Numbered from the stretch's first letter, positions 9,107-18,200 are shown. The stretch is 64,000 nt of DNA from Arenibaculum pallidiluteum (GCF_017355985.1 NZ_JAFIQU010000016.1:1-64000), one strand, 5' to 3'. A program made the numbers and translations. The notes: generated from the letters alone by a model not told the origin.

Positions 9107-9550
9107 ATGGAGCGGTCGTCGCTGGCGCGCGTCCTCGCCGCGCTGGCTATGCCGGCGCTGCTCGCCACGGGCTGCGCGGATCCCGACCAGGAGCTCGCGG
9201 TGGCGGCGCAGGCGGCGCTGGTCGGGACGCCAAAATCGTCCCTGATCGGCTGTGCGGGAGTACCGGACCGCTCGGCATCCGCCGGCGGCAAGGAGTTCCT
9301 GACCTACAGCCGGCGCGGGCTCGAATCCGTCCCGCGGGGCCAGACCGTGATGGTCGACGGCTACGACCGCAAGGGCAGGCACGTGGTCCGGCCGCGGCAG
9401 GTCACTGTCTTCGATCTGCGGGAACGCGCCTGCGAGGCGACCTTCACCCTCGGCGAGCGCGGGGTCGAGCAGGTGGTCTACGGCGAGGGGGCCAGCCCCG
9501 CGCAGTGCGCCGCGGTCGTTCGTGCCTGCATGGCTCCTGCCGCGCCGTGA
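9107..9550 (+). CDS. Predicted lipoprotein of unknown function
   Basis: 147 residues. The N-terminus MERSSLARVLAALAMPALLATGC is a lipoprotein signal with lipobox LLATGC and acylation at C23. The remaining ~125 residues are polar, with several further cysteines, and show no domain I recognise. The start is preceded by GGGGGAGAAGG. It should be anchored in the inner or outer membrane facing the periplasm. It is divergent from the small protein at 8749-8949, leaving 157 bp between them. Confidence 0.72.
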   Translation: MERSSLARVLAALAMPALLATGCADPDQELAVAAQAALVGTPKSSLIGCAGVPDRSASAGGKEFLTYSRRGLESVPRGQTVMVDGYDRKGRHVVRPRQVTVFDLRERACEATFTLGERGVEQVVYGEGASPAQCAAVVRACMAPAAP

Positions 9551-9601
9551 CGCGGGGCGGCCCGCCAGGCCCGATGGCGCAGGACCCCAGGCTGCCCGGC
9601 C

Positions 9602-10747
9602 TCAGGGTGCCCGGCCGGCCGGCGTGCCCTTGAAGCGCGCGGGGTCCAGGGCGCGGGCCAAGGCCGCCTCTGCCGCGTCGAGCGGCTCGCCCCTGAGCAG
9701 GGCGGCCGCCATGGCCGAGATGGCGGGTGAGGTCTGCAGGCCGTAGCCGCCCTGACCGGCCAGCCAGAAAAAGCCGGGCGCGGCTGGATCGAAGCCGACG
9801 ACCGGGTTCCTGTCCGCCGCGAAGGTGCGCAGCCCGGCCCAGGCCGCCCTCGGCCGCGCAGGGGGCACCGTGGTGGCCGCATGGAAGCGGTCGAGCGCCA
9901 TGGCCACGTCCATGTCGTCGGGCCAGGCGTCGCAGGGCTCGCTCGGCGTCTCCTCCGCAAGGCTCACCAGCATGCCCCCGGCATCGGGCCTGAAGTAGAA
10001 GCTGCCGTCGACCGGCCCCACGAAGGGCATGCGCGCCGTACGCGCGGCCAGGTCCGCGGGCAGCGGGATCGTCATGGCGGTGCGCTTCAGCGGCTGCAGC
10101 CCATAGGCGGGCAGGCCCGCCAGGGCGCCGACCGCGCCGGCCCAGGCGCCGGCCGCGTTCACCAGCACGGAGGCGGAAACGCTCCGCCCTCCGGCCTCGA
10201 CTGTCCAGCCGCCGCCATCGTGGCGGATGTCCGCGAGCCGCGCTCCCGTCTCGATCCGAACGCCGCCCCGCCGCGCCATCCTGGCAAAGCCCTGGAGGAG
10301 GGCAGCGGCCTCGATGTCGCGGGCATTGGGCTCCAGGAAGCCCGCGGCGACACGCTCGGGACGCATCACCGGGCACAGGGCCAGGATTTCCTCGCGGTCC
10401 AGCCATCCCACCTCGCAGGTGCGCCGGGCCAGCTCGTATTCGGAGCGCAGGGTCTCCAGATCCGCCTCGCCCCCGTAGGTCAGGCTCCCGCGCGGCTGCA
10501 CCAGCGGGGTCTCGGAGAAGCCCTCGGGCGGCGATTCGAAGAAGCTGCGCCCGCGGGTGGTCAGGGCGCGGATCTCGGGCGAACCGTAGGCCTCGACGAA
10601 GGCGGCGGCCGACCGGCCGGTGGCATGGGTCCCGAGATGGTCCTCCATCTCCAGGACCAGCACGTCGCGGCTTCCCGCCAGGCGGGCAGCGAGGCTGATG
10701 CCGGCGATGCCGCCCCCGACGATCAGGACATCCGCGCGCTCGGTCAT
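9602..10747 (-). CDS. FAD-dependent amino-acid/glycine oxidase-like oxidoreductase
   Basis: 381 residues of the DAO fold. The N-terminus DVLIVGGGIAGIS holds the Rossmann GxGxxG (11-16) for FAD; the C-terminus has FWLAGQGGYGLQTSPA, typical of DadA/glycine-oxidase-like enzymes. They oxidise an amine to an imine, passing electrons to oxygen or a quinone; the substrate cannot be deduced. The start is the ATG at 10747, where homology begins. No partner gene is adjacent. Confidence 0.85.
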   Translation of the reverse strand: MTERADVLIVGGGIAGISLAARLAGSRDVLVLEMEDHLGTHATGRSAAAFVEAYGSPEIRALTTRGRSFFESPPEGFSETPLVQPRGSLTYGGEADLETLRSEYELARRTCEVGWLDREEILALCPVMRPERVAAGFLEPNARDIEAAALLQGFARMARRGGVRIETGARLADIRHDGGGWTVEAGGRSVSASVLVNAAGAWAGAVGALAGLPAYGLQPLKRTAMTIPLPADLAARTARMPFVGPVDGSFYFRPDAGGMLVSLAEETPSEPCDAWPDDMDVAMALDRFHAATTVPPARPRAAWAGLRTFAADRNPVVGFDPAAPGFFWLAGQGGYGLQTSPAISAMAAALLRGEPLDAAEAALARALDPARFKGTPAGRAP

Positions 10748-10961
10748 GTGTGTTTCGCGTCCTTCGTCGCAACTGGCCGGTGGGATGCCTGCGATCATCG
10801 CCGTCGGGCGCGGTGCGTCAACCACGCAGCGGCAGGGGGCAGGGGGAAGGCGGCGGGCCAGGGTAGGCCGCGGCACCATTTTTCGGGGGTTTGAGCCAAG
10901 TCAAGGCCACCCCCTCCCGCGAGGTCTACAGCTTGGGGGCGACCGAAATTTGGAGCATGCG

Positions 10962-11288
10962 ATGAACCTCGATATCTCGTTCCACAACCTGGATCCGTCC
11001 GAAGCCGTGAAGGAACGCGTCCGCGAGGGTGCCTCCAAGCTGCAGGCGCTGTTCCCGCGCCTGACCGGCTGCCAGGTCGTGCTCGAGGGCCTGCACCAGC
11101 TCAACGACCACGTTCACGGCCACCGCGTGCGCATCCGGATGACCGTCCCGGGGCAGGAGCTCGTCGTCAGCAAGGAGCCCGATGGCGGCCACAACGGCCC
11201 CGCCGGCGAGAACGACATGTACCACCTGCTGCACAAGGCCTTCGACGCGGCGCAGCGGCGCCTGCGGGACTTCAAGGAAACCCACTGA
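10962..11288 (+). CDS. Ribosome hibernation promoting factor, short HPF/RaiA type
   Basis: 108 residues, starting MNLDISFHNLDPSEAV with the beta-alpha-beta start of HPF/RaiA. It lacks the C-terminal dimerisation domain of long HPF, so it is a single-domain version. HPF proteins sit in the 30S decoding channel and inactivate ribosomes in stationary phase. The neighbour 63 bp downstream is a universal stress protein, so the two may be a stress/dormancy unit. Alphaproteobacteria normally also carry long HPF near rpoN; this looks like a second, accessory copy. Confidence 0.85.
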   Translation: MNLDISFHNLDPSEAVKERVREGASKLQALFPRLTGCQVVLEGLHQLNDHVHGHRVRIRMTVPGQELVVSKEPDGGHNGPAGENDMYHLLHKAFDAAQRRLRDFKETH

Positions 11289-11351
11289 ACCCGGCGCCGG
11301 GGCGGGCTGCGGAAATCCGCGCCCGCCCGGCTTGCCCATCGGAGCCATGAG

Positions 11352-12179
11352 ATGAAGAAGATCCTGGTCCCCCTGCTCGGGCGGCAGTCCGACCGCCGGG
11401 CCGTCGCGGCGGGCTTCGCCGCGGCACGGCGCTTCGGCGCCCATGTCCAGGGGCTGGCCGTCGCCAACCCGGCCGGCATGCATGCCGACATCGAGGGCGG
11501 CATGCCGGCGTCGCTGGTCGAGACGCTGCGTCGGGTCCAGCGCGAGGAGTGGCGGCGCAGCATCGACGAGGCGCGCGCGCTGTTCGACGGGATCTCGGCC
11601 AACAGCCCGGCCCTTTCCGTGGGCTGGACCGAGGCCGTCGGCTCCACTGCCGAGATCGTGACCGAGGAGGGCCGTCTGGCCGACCTCCTGGTCTTCGCCC
11701 AGTCGACCGAGCCCAGCGAGGTCGTGCAGGAGATCGTCGAAAGCGCGCTCTTCGGCTCGGGCCGCGCCGTTCTGATGGCGTCCGGCGCCGTCCCCGGGAC
11801 GATCGGGGCAAAGGTCGCGGTCGCCTGGGACGGCGGCTCCTCGGCCTCGCGCGCGGTCTGCGTGGCCATGCCCATCCTGCGCCAGGCCGAATCGGTCGAC
11901 ATCATATGCGTCGATCCCGTCGGCTCCAGCCGGTCGGCCTCTCCCGGCCTGCTGGCCGAGTACCTGGCGCTCCACGGCATCCAATCCACGGCGGTCCACA
12001 CGGCAGCGGCGTCGCGCCCGATCAGCCGGGCTCTGACCGACACCGCCGTAGACCACGGCTGCGACCTCCTCGTCATGGGCGCCTACGGCCACAGCCGCCT
12101 GCGCGAGCTCGTGCTGGGGGGCGTCACCCGCGACCTGCTGGGCGCGACCCCGGACCTGCCCGTGCTGATGGCCCACTGA
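11352..12179 (+). CDS. Tandem-domain universal stress protein
   Basis: 275 residues made of two Usp domains. The second ends with GAYGHSRLRELVLGGVTRDL, the G-x2-G-x9-G(S/T)-like ATP-binding pattern. The first begins MKKILVPLLGRQSDR and seems degenerate. Usp proteins are cytoplasmic stress or redox response factors. It follows the short HPF gene on the same strand, which supports a shared stress role, and it converges on the GH15 gene. Confidence 0.88.
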   Translation: MKKILVPLLGRQSDRRAVAAGFAAARRFGAHVQGLAVANPAGMHADIEGGMPASLVETLRRVQREEWRRSIDEARALFDGISANSPALSVGWTEAVGSTAEIVTEEGRLADLLVFAQSTEPSEVVQEIVESALFGSGRAVLMASGAVPGTIGAKVAVAWDGGSSASRAVCVAMPILRQAESVDIICVDPVGSSRSASPGLLAEYLALHGIQSTAVHTAAASRPISRALTDTAVDHGCDLLVMGAYGHSRLRELVLGGVTRDLLGATPDLPVLMAH

Positions 12180-12199
12180 CGGCCCGCCCAGCGCGTAGC

Positions 12200-13987
12200 C
12201 TAGCCTGCCCGCTCCCCGGCGGGGCCGAGGGAGCGGGTCAGGTTCAGCGCCGTGTTCACCAGCGCCACGTGGCTGAAGGCCTGCGGGAAGTTCCCGAGCT
12301 GCCGGCCCAGCGCGGTGTCGTACTCCTCGGCCAGCAGGCCCACGTCGTTGGACAGGCCGACCAATCTTTCCATCAGGGCCCTGGCCTCGGCTGTCCGGCC
12401 CTGCAGCACGTAGTTGTCGGCGAGCCAGAAGGAGCAGGCGAGGAATGCGCCCTCGCCCGGGGGCAGGCCATCGTCGGTCTCCCCCGTGTCGTAGCGCCGG
12501 ACCAGCCCGTCCCGCAGCAGGCGGCTTTCCACCGCGCGGACCGTGCCGCGGATCCGGGGATCCTCGGGCGGCAGGAACCCCACCAGCGGCAGCAGCAGAA
12601 GGCTGGCGTCCACGTGCCGCGAGCCGAAGGCCTGGACGAAAGTGCCTCCCTCGGCATCAAAGCCGCGGCTGCAGACTTCGGCGTGGATCTCGTCGCGGAC
12701 CCCGCGCCAGCGCTCGATCAGCTCCGCGTTGTCGTGCATCTCGGCGCCACGGATGGCCCGGTCGAAGGCGACCCAGGCCATGACCTTGGAATGCACGAAG
12801 TGCTGGGAGCCGCCCCGGACTTCCCAGATGCCCGCGTCGGGTTCGCGCCAGATCCCTTCCAGATGGGCCATGAGCACCCGGGCCACCGCCCATCCCTCCT
12901 CGCTCGCCGGCATGCCGTGCGTGAGGCTCTGGAGCATCGCGTCCGCGACCTCGCCGTGGACGTCGATCTGCACCTGTCCTGCCGCGCCATTCCCGATTCG
13001 TACCGGCTGGCTTCCCTCGTAGCCGGGAAGCCAGTGGGCCTCCCACTCGGGCAGCAGGCGCTCGCCGCCGACGCCGTACATGATCTGCATCTGGTCCGGC
13101 GCTCCAGCCACGGTGCGCATCAGCCAGTCGCGCCAGGTCCGCGCCTCCTCGTGGAAGCCGGCATCCATCAGGGCCAGCAGCGTGAAGGTGCTGTCGCGGA
13201 GCCAGCAGTACCGATAGTCCCAGTTGCGCGCCCCCCCGAGCTGCTCGGGCAGCGAGGTCGTGACCGCCGCGACGATGCCTCCGGTGGGCGCGTGCGTCAG
13301 CGCCTTGAGCGTGATCAGCGATCGGCGCACGGCGGGCGCCCAGCGGCCCCGATAGGTGCACCGGTCGATCCAGCCCTTCCAGAAGGTCCTGGTTTCGGCA
13401 AGGGCGGCCTCGGGATCCACCGGTGCGGGCGGCGGTCCGTGCGAGGCGCCGTAGGTCAGCACGAAGGGCACGGACTGGCCCGCAGCGACCTCGAATGTGC
13501 CGACGGTGCGCAGGTCCCAGCCCTGGAGCCGGACCGGCGTGCGGAGCGTCACCCGGTTCGGTCCCGCGATCGCCACGAGGTCCTCTCCCTCGTGCGTGAC
13601 CCAGGGGACCGTCAGCCCGTAGTCGAAGCGCAGCGTGATCTCGGTGTGCATGGTGACGCGGCCCTGCACGCCGCGGACGATGCGCACCAGATCCGAGTTC
13701 CGGCCCCGAACGGGCATGAAGTCCTGGATGAGGACGGCGCCTTCCGCGGTCTCGAACCGCGTCTCGAGGATCAGCGTGTCGTCGTGATAGCGCCGGGAGA
13801 CGCGGGCGCTGGGATCCGCCGGCGCCAGCAGCCATCGGCCGTGCTCTGGCCCCCCGAGCAGGGCTGCGAAGCAGGCGCCGCTGTCGAAGCGTGGCCAGCA
13901 CAGCCAATCGATGGACCCGTCGCGCCCGACAAGCGCCGCGGTCTCGCAGTCCCCCAGCAGGGCATAGTCTTCGATCCTCAGGGGCAT
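12200..13987 (-). CDS. Glycoside hydrolase family 15 (glucoamylase/trehalase-like)
   Basis: 595 residues from the ATG at 13987 (GGCGGAGA upstream). The first ~200 residues are the beta-rich N-terminal domain (MPLRIEDYALLGDCETAAL; GRDGSIDWLCWPRFDSGACF); the rest is an (alpha/alpha)6 barrel with GARNWDYRYCWLRDS near residue 255 and RIGNGAAGQVQIDVHGEV. These are hallmarks of bacterial GH15 proteins, which hydrolyse alpha-glucosidic bonds in maltooligosaccharides or trehalose by inversion. No signal peptide, so cytoplasmic. It is often found near trehalose genes, but none are here. Confidence 0.93.
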   Translation of the reverse strand: MPLRIEDYALLGDCETAALVGRDGSIDWLCWPRFDSGACFAALLGGPEHGRWLLAPADPSARVSRRYHDDTLILETRFETAEGAVLIQDFMPVRGRNSDLVRIVRGVQGRVTMHTEITLRFDYGLTVPWVTHEGEDLVAIAGPNRVTLRTPVRLQGWDLRTVGTFEVAAGQSVPFVLTYGASHGPPPAPVDPEAALAETRTFWKGWIDRCTYRGRWAPAVRRSLITLKALTHAPTGGIVAAVTTSLPEQLGGARNWDYRYCWLRDSTFTLLALMDAGFHEEARTWRDWLMRTVAGAPDQMQIMYGVGGERLLPEWEAHWLPGYEGSQPVRIGNGAAGQVQIDVHGEVADAMLQSLTHGMPASEEGWAVARVLMAHLEGIWREPDAGIWEVRGGSQHFVHSKVMAWVAFDRAIRGAEMHDNAELIERWRGVRDEIHAEVCSRGFDAEGGTFVQAFGSRHVDASLLLLPLVGFLPPEDPRIRGTVRAVESRLLRDGLVRRYDTGETDDGLPPGEGAFLACSFWLADNYVLQGRTAEARALMERLVGLSNDVGLLAEEYDTALGRQLGNFPQAFSHVALVNTALNLTRSLGPAGERAG

Positions 13988-14080
13988 GCGGTCTCCGCCG
14001 GATGAAGCGCTCCGTCCAGCTTCATCGCCCAGCAGGCCTTTGGAAAGGCCGGCGTGCCTGATGGCGCGCAAGTCCCTGGG

Positions 14081-14566
14081 TCATGGCGTGGAGAGCGCGA
14101 TCGCCAGGATGAAGAGCGCGCAGGCCACGGTGCAGGAAACCGTGCGCACGTGGTTCCACGCCGTCCACTCCCTGAGATAGCGCTGCCAGAGCGGCCCCGC
14201 ACCGGCGGGATCGCCGGATGCGAGCGCGTTGTTCAGGGGCACGTTGAAGGCAATCGTGACGGCGAACATGCCCAGCGCGTGGATCAGGCCGCCGGCGAGC
14301 ATCGCGGGGGCGCCGGCCTCGTCCCAGGTGAAGGCCGCCGTGGCGGCCAGCACGAGACCCGCCAGCGTCGTTCCGTAGAACAGGGGCAGGAAGGACGAGT
14401 GCAGGATCGCCGTGTTTATGGCGTTCATGGCCGCCATGCCGTGGCCGGATTCGATGCGCCCCAGCGCCGTCATGATGAAGGCGGAGAAGGCGAAGTATAG
14501 GCCGCCCAGGAGCCCGCAGCCGATGGCGCAGAACCAGAGCAGGGCCGTGACCAGGAGCCAGGGCAT
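14081..14566 (-). CDS. DUF1772 integral membrane protein
   Basis: 161 residues with four hydrophobic segments and the DUF1772 pattern (GLLGGLYFAFSAFIMTALGR; AINTAILHSSFLPLFYG; IAFNVPLNNAL). Fungal relatives include anthrone oxygenases; bacterial function is unknown. I chose the third of three clustered ATGs (14566) because GGAGG lies 8 bp before it; the first ATG (14581) has no ribosome site. It lies 93 bp upstream of the GH15 gene on the same strand. Confidence 0.85.
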   Translation of the reverse strand: MPWLLVTALLWFCAIGCGLLGGLYFAFSAFIMTALGRIESGHGMAAMNAINTAILHSSFLPLFYGTTLAGLVLAATAAFTWDEAGAPAMLAGGLIHALGMFAVTIAFNVPLNNALASGDPAGAGPLWQRYLREWTAWNHVRTVSCTVACALFILAIALSTP

Positions 14567-14735
14567 GCTCATGCCCTCCATGGGTGGCCGGCGCTGATGG
14601 CCGGGATGGAACGCTTTGCCATGGGATTCCTCCCCGCTGAGGATGCGAGATGTTCTCGCGTTTGCCGGACGCGATAAACCGTCGTATCGGGGGAGGGCGG
14701 GCGATGACCGCCGTCCGGCAGGCGGCCGGGTGCCC

Positions 14736-15434
14736 TTATGGCCGCGGGACCTGGATCAACCCCTGCACGATGCTGGCACCGGGCGACATGCGGGACAGGC
14801 CGGAGGCGAGCTGCTCGCCGGCTGCCAGCAGGGCATCGATCGGCATCGGCGCCAGCCGTTCGAGGACGAACCAGGCGTCGGTGGTGGACGGGCCGATCCG
14901 CGTGCGCACGCCCTGGCGCCAGTTCCAGCGCCGGCAGGTGACGCCGCGATCGTCGCGCCAGACGACCTCGCCGGGATCGGGCCGCTCGATCGCCGGCGCA
15001 CCATCCCTGACCGTGTCGAAGGGTTCCGTGCCGTCGGCGCGGACGAGGCGCGGCACCCCGGCATAGGCCGTCAGATCCTCGCCGCCCACGGGGATCGCGA
15101 AATCCAGGCTGACGGCATTGTAGAGGTCGACCACAGCGCCGGCCGAAGGGATTGCCCCGTCCCGCTCGGCCCTGCGCCGCAGCGCCTCGGCCGAGCAGGG
15201 GGTGCGCTGCGGCTTCGCACCGAAGGCGCGGTACGCCTCGCGCCAAGCCTCCAGATGGCCGTCGGCCCAGGCATGCCCGGCCGCACGGTCCCGGACCGCC
15301 CGTTCAAGCGCCTCGCGGACCCAGCCCGCCTCTCCGGGATCGGCAAGGCCGCGCGCCGTGATGCTGAGCGCGGCGAAGTCCGGGCGTAGCGCCCAGATTG
15401 CGGCATCGACCTGCGGGTTCGTACCTTCCTGCAT
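14736..15434 (-). CDS. B3/B4 tRNA-binding-domain protein
   Basis: 232 residues. The central region (CSAEALRRRAERDGAIPSAG; VVDLYNAVSLDFAIPVGGED) matches the B3/B4 domain of phenylalanyl-tRNA synthetase beta, present as a free-standing protein in many bacteria. Possible roles are binding or editing of tRNA or amino acids, but none is established for these stand-alone forms. It is transcribed divergently from an XRE-cupin regulator across 86 bp that carry repeated operator-like elements; this pairing suggests the regulator controls it. Confidence 0.85.
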   Translation of the reverse strand: MQEGTNPQVDAAIWALRPDFAALSITARGLADPGEAGWVREALERAVRDRAAGHAWADGHLEAWREAYRAFGAKPQRTPCSAEALRRRAERDGAIPSAGAVVDLYNAVSLDFAIPVGGEDLTAYAGVPRLVRADGTEPFDTVRDGAPAIERPDPGEVVWRDDRGVTCRRWNWRQGVRTRIGPSTTDAWFVLERLAPMPIDALLAAGEQLASGLSRMSPGASIVQGLIQVPRP

Positions 15435-15462
15435 CAGTGACCTCCATTGACCGCTGCGGTAG

Positions 15463-15505
15463 GATATACCGACCGACTGACCGAAAGGTCAATATATCGA
15501 CCGAC
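15463..15505. promoter_or_regulatory. Repeated operator-like elements in the B3/B4-XRE intergenic region
   Basis: Two copies of (G/A)ATATA(C/T)CGACCGAC, at 15463-15477 and 15491-15505, lie in direct orientation 28 bp apart. Between them GACCGAAAGGTC (15479-15490) and GGTCAATATATCGACC (15487-15502) form overlapping dyads sharing the GGTC half-site. The position between divergent genes fits autoregulation plus control of the B3/B4 gene by the XRE-cupin regulator. Confidence 0.5.
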
Positions 15506-15520
15506 GCAGTGTGGTGATCC

Positions 15521-16117
15521 GTGAGCAGTCAGGTTGAGGCCGTCAGCGCCGCCGTTTCGCGAAATATCCATGCATTGCGTCTGAAGCGGCGCCTATCGCT
15601 GGACGAGCTGTCCCGGCGGTCGGGGGTCAGCAAGGGCATGCTGGTCGAGATCGAGAAGGGCGGCGCCAATCCGAGCATCGCGACCCTTTGCAAGGTCGCG
15701 GTTCCCCTCGGCGTCTCGGTGGCCGAGCTGGTCGAGGTCGGCGAGGGGGCGGCGGGCCGGGTCGTTTCGCCCGAGGAGGCGGCGGTCCTGTGGCGCGGGC
15801 CGCAGGGCGGGTCGGCCACGCTTCTGGCCGGAACCTCGGGGACCGAGATGATCGAGCTGTGGTCCTGGGTCCTGCATCCCGGCGAGCGCCACGACAGCCC
15901 GGCCCATCCGCGCGGCACGGTCGAGCTGATCCATGTGACCGAGGGGTGCCTTGCGGTCGAGCTGGAGGGACGTCCCCTCGAGGTCGGGACCGGGGCCTCG
16001 GCGCTGCTGCGGACGGACCGCGACCATGCCTATGCCGCCCTGGGGGAGGGCCAGGTGCGCTTCGTCATGGCCGTGGCGGAGTGGAACGCGCCGGCATCCG
16101 GTGCTCCGGGCGCCTGA
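15521..16117 (+). CDS. XRE-family regulator with C-terminal cupin domain
   Basis: 198 residues from a GTG start. An HTH_3 domain occupies about 10-70 (IHALRLKRRLSLDELSRRSG, KGMLVEIEKGGANPS) and a small cupin about 110-185 (HPGERHDSPAHPRGTVELIH), a sensor for a small ligand. Members commonly repress or activate a divergent metabolic gene, here the B3/B4 protein; the ligand is unknown, though an amino acid is plausible. Direct repeats and dyads stand between the two genes. Confidence 0.92.
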   Translation: MSSQVEAVSAAVSRNIHALRLKRRLSLDELSRRSGVSKGMLVEIEKGGANPSIATLCKVAVPLGVSVAELVEVGEGAAGRVVSPEEAAVLWRGPQGGSATLLAGTSGTEMIELWSWVLHPGERHDSPAHPRGTVELIHVTEGCLAVELEGRPLEVGTGASALLRTDRDHAYAALGEGQVRFVMAVAEWNAPASGAPGA

Positions 16118-16124
16118 CGCCGCG

Positions 16125-16706
16125 TCAGCCCGGCTGCCGGTCGCCCGTGTAGAAGGCCGGCCAATGGCGGCGGGCGAGCTCGCCGTCGCTGCTGAAGGCG
16201 TGGCAGGTATTCAGCAGCCGCGGCCGGCGCTCGGGGTCTCCGCCATCGCCCTCGACGCGGCGGCTCCGTTCCCGGGCTCGCACCGGATAGATCGTCTGGA
16301 AGGCGGTGGTGGCGACCGGGCCCAGCAGCTCCACCAGATGGGTGCAGCCCTCGACGCCCCCCAGCCGCTCCTTCACCGCGCGGGTCCAGCCCGGGCCGAT
16401 GCGAAGCCCGACGAGGCGCTGGAAGCTCGGCGCGATGACGGGGCAGATCGCGGGATAGGGGCTCGCCTCGGTCACGGCCTCGACCGCCCTGACCTCCAGG
16501 GAGTCGTCCAGCGTCAGGCGGATCCACATGTCGTGCAGCGGTTCGCCCGGGATGATGGTGCCGCGTGCCTCGTTCTCGAAGGCATAGGCCTTCACATCGG
16601 TGATGTGGCCCTCGATGTCCCACAGCCCGTCGGACCGCCGGAAGCCGCGGCACACCACGGTGCGCGTGTGCATCGGCTCTCGGTCGGCCGGGGAGGAAAG
16701 CGGCAT
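16125..16706 (-). CDS. DUF2889 family protein
   Basis: 193 residues matching DUF2889 (RGFRRSDGLWDIEGHITDVK; PLHDMWIRLTLDD; HLVELLGPVATTAFQTIYP). Function unknown; members occur mainly in alpha- and betaproteobacteria. Cytoplasmic, with no signal peptide. It converges with the XRE-cupin gene, the stops only 8 bp apart. An alternative start 33 bp inside (MHTRTVV) is possible. Confidence 0.85.
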   Translation of the reverse strand: MPLSSPADREPMHTRTVVCRGFRRSDGLWDIEGHITDVKAYAFENEARGTIIPGEPLHDMWIRLTLDDSLEVRAVEAVTEASPYPAICPVIAPSFQRLVGLRIGPGWTRAVKERLGGVEGCTHLVELLGPVATTAFQTIYPVRARERSRRVEGDGGDPERRPRLLNTCHAFSSDGELARRHWPAFYTGDRQPG

Positions 16707-16817
16707 GGCGCGGTGGACCCTTGCGGTGACGTCCTCCTACTGATGGTGCCGCGCCCCGCGCCGGTCAAGGCGCGGCCGCCTGCCGCCCCCGCATTCAGGG
16801 TTCCCGCGCCGTAGGGC

Positions 16818-17270
16818 TCACGCCATCAGGCCGTAGCCGCCGCCGTGGATGAAGGTGTCGCGTCCCAGGATGTCCGCCTCGAGCTGGTCCTGGACCGCCG
16901 CATAGAGGTCGCGGATGGAGACGATCCCGACCACCCGTCCGTTCGCGACAACAGGCAGGTGCCGGTAGTTCCGCGTCCGCATCAAGTCCAGCGCGTCACT
17001 TGCCCTGGCGTCGGGCGGCAGCGTGTCCGGGTTGCGCGTCATGACCTCGTCGATGCGGGTGCTTGCGGGGTCGCGGCGCCGGGCGATGACCCGGGTAAGC
17101 ACGTCGCGCTCGGTGAAGATCCCGACGAGGCTCGATCCCTCGACGATCAGGACGGCGCCGATGCGCCGGCGCGCCATTTCGTCGACGGCTTCCAGGACGG
17201 TCGAGTCCACGGAAAAGGTGATGATCTGCTGATCTCGGATGAGGTCGGGAATCAGCTTGCGTTGCGGCAT
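16818..17270 (-). CDS. CBS-domain-pair protein
   Basis: 150 residues made almost only of two CBS motifs (about 10-65 and 72-130), for example RRIGAVLIVEGSSLVGIFTERD and YRHLPVVANGRVVGIVSIRD. Stand-alone CBS pairs bind adenosyl nucleotides (AMP, ATP, SAM) and sense energy status; the partner is unknown. A stretch of about 230 bp upstream, before the rhodanese gene, holds no gene I can support. Confidence 0.92.
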   Translation of the reverse strand: MPQRKLIPDLIRDQQIITFSVDSTVLEAVDEMARRRIGAVLIVEGSSLVGIFTERDVLTRVIARRRDPASTRIDEVMTRNPDTLPPDARASDALDLMRTRNYRHLPVVANGRVVGIVSIRDLYAAVQDQLEADILGRDTFIHGGGYGLMA

Positions 17271-17502
17271 CTTGGACTGCCTCCCCAGCAGGTATTACTT
17301 GGCCCAGGACACGATGATCCCGGCCGGCGGTTTCTTCTTTTCCATAAGTGTTGCAGCGCCGGGAGTTCCGGTCAAGACGCCTTGTTGCGCGTGCTGGTCA
17401 ATTTCCTTTCCGCTGGGCAGCGGCGGACATGCGCAATCATGCCCGCGCGCGCCGCGGCGGGGTGGCGTGGGGGCAAGCGCCTTGGCTGCTGACGCGCCGG
17501 GA

Positions 17503-17883
17503 TCAGGTCCGCTCGACGGCGCCGCCGCTCTCGATCCAATCCTTGAAGCCGCCGAGATTGCGCACGTCCCGGTAGCCGAGCTCCTGGAGCGTGCGGCCCG
17601 CCAGGGCCGACCGCCCGCCCGAGGCGCAATAGACCAGGACGGTCCTGTCGCGGTCGAAGGCGGGATCATGGTACGGCGAGTCCGGATCGGCGCGGAATTC
17701 CAGCATGCCGCGCGGCACGTGTACCGCCCCCGCGACCTTTCCGCCGGCCTGCAGCTCCGGCGTGTCGCGCACGTCGACGACGAGCGCGCTCCCGCTCTCG
17801 ATCAGTTCCGCCGCCTCTCCGGGTGCGATCCGTGGCACCGCCGCGTTGGCGGCCGCGACCATCTCCTTCACCGATGTCGGCAT
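17503..17883 (-). CDS. Rhodanese-domain sulfurtransferase
   Basis: 126 residues, a single rhodanese domain. The active-site loop is VYCASGGRS with the catalytic cysteine at C86, preceded by the VVDVRD motif (35-40). It transfers sulfane sulfur to thiols or cyanide; physiological partner unknown. I chose the ATG at 17883 because GGGAGGAGG lies 5 bp before it; ATGs at 17904 and 17943 lack such a site. It is divergent from the sensor-kinase gene. Confidence 0.9.
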   Translation of the reverse strand: MPTSVKEMVAAANAAVPRIAPGEAAELIESGSALVVDVRDTPELQAGGKVAGAVHVPRGMLEFRADPDSPYHDPAFDRDRTVLVYCASGGRSALAGRTLQELGYRDVRNLGGFKDWIESGGAVERT

Positions 17884-18200
17884 CTCGACCTCCTCCCGCG
17901 CCATGGGAGTCTCGAGCGTGCGCCCGGCACAATGGCCGGTCAACTCCGCCGGGTGGGGCCGGGCTCTCCGTTCGCGCGCGCCGCGGCTACGGCGCAGCCG
18001 AGCCCAGAGCCTCCCAAATCCGCTTCGGATATGTTTCTATACAAACAATCTCGCGCCGGCTTCGCGGATCGCTGTAAACCTGAAGGCGGGGATGGATCGT
18101 GGCCGCGATCCAAGTGGGTCCGGGCCGGGACGCCTCCGGTTCGCCAGGAGCGCCGTCCCCGTGAGGTCGAGCTTGCGCGCTACGAAGGAGCGCCCGTGCG
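17884..18200. other. Divergent promoter region without a gene
   Basis: 317 bp between the rhodanese gene and the histidine kinase gene. It contains a somewhat AT-rich patch with GTTTCTATACAAAC (18033-18046), an interrupted dyad that could overlap a promoter. I see no coding frame I can support. Confidence 0.5.
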
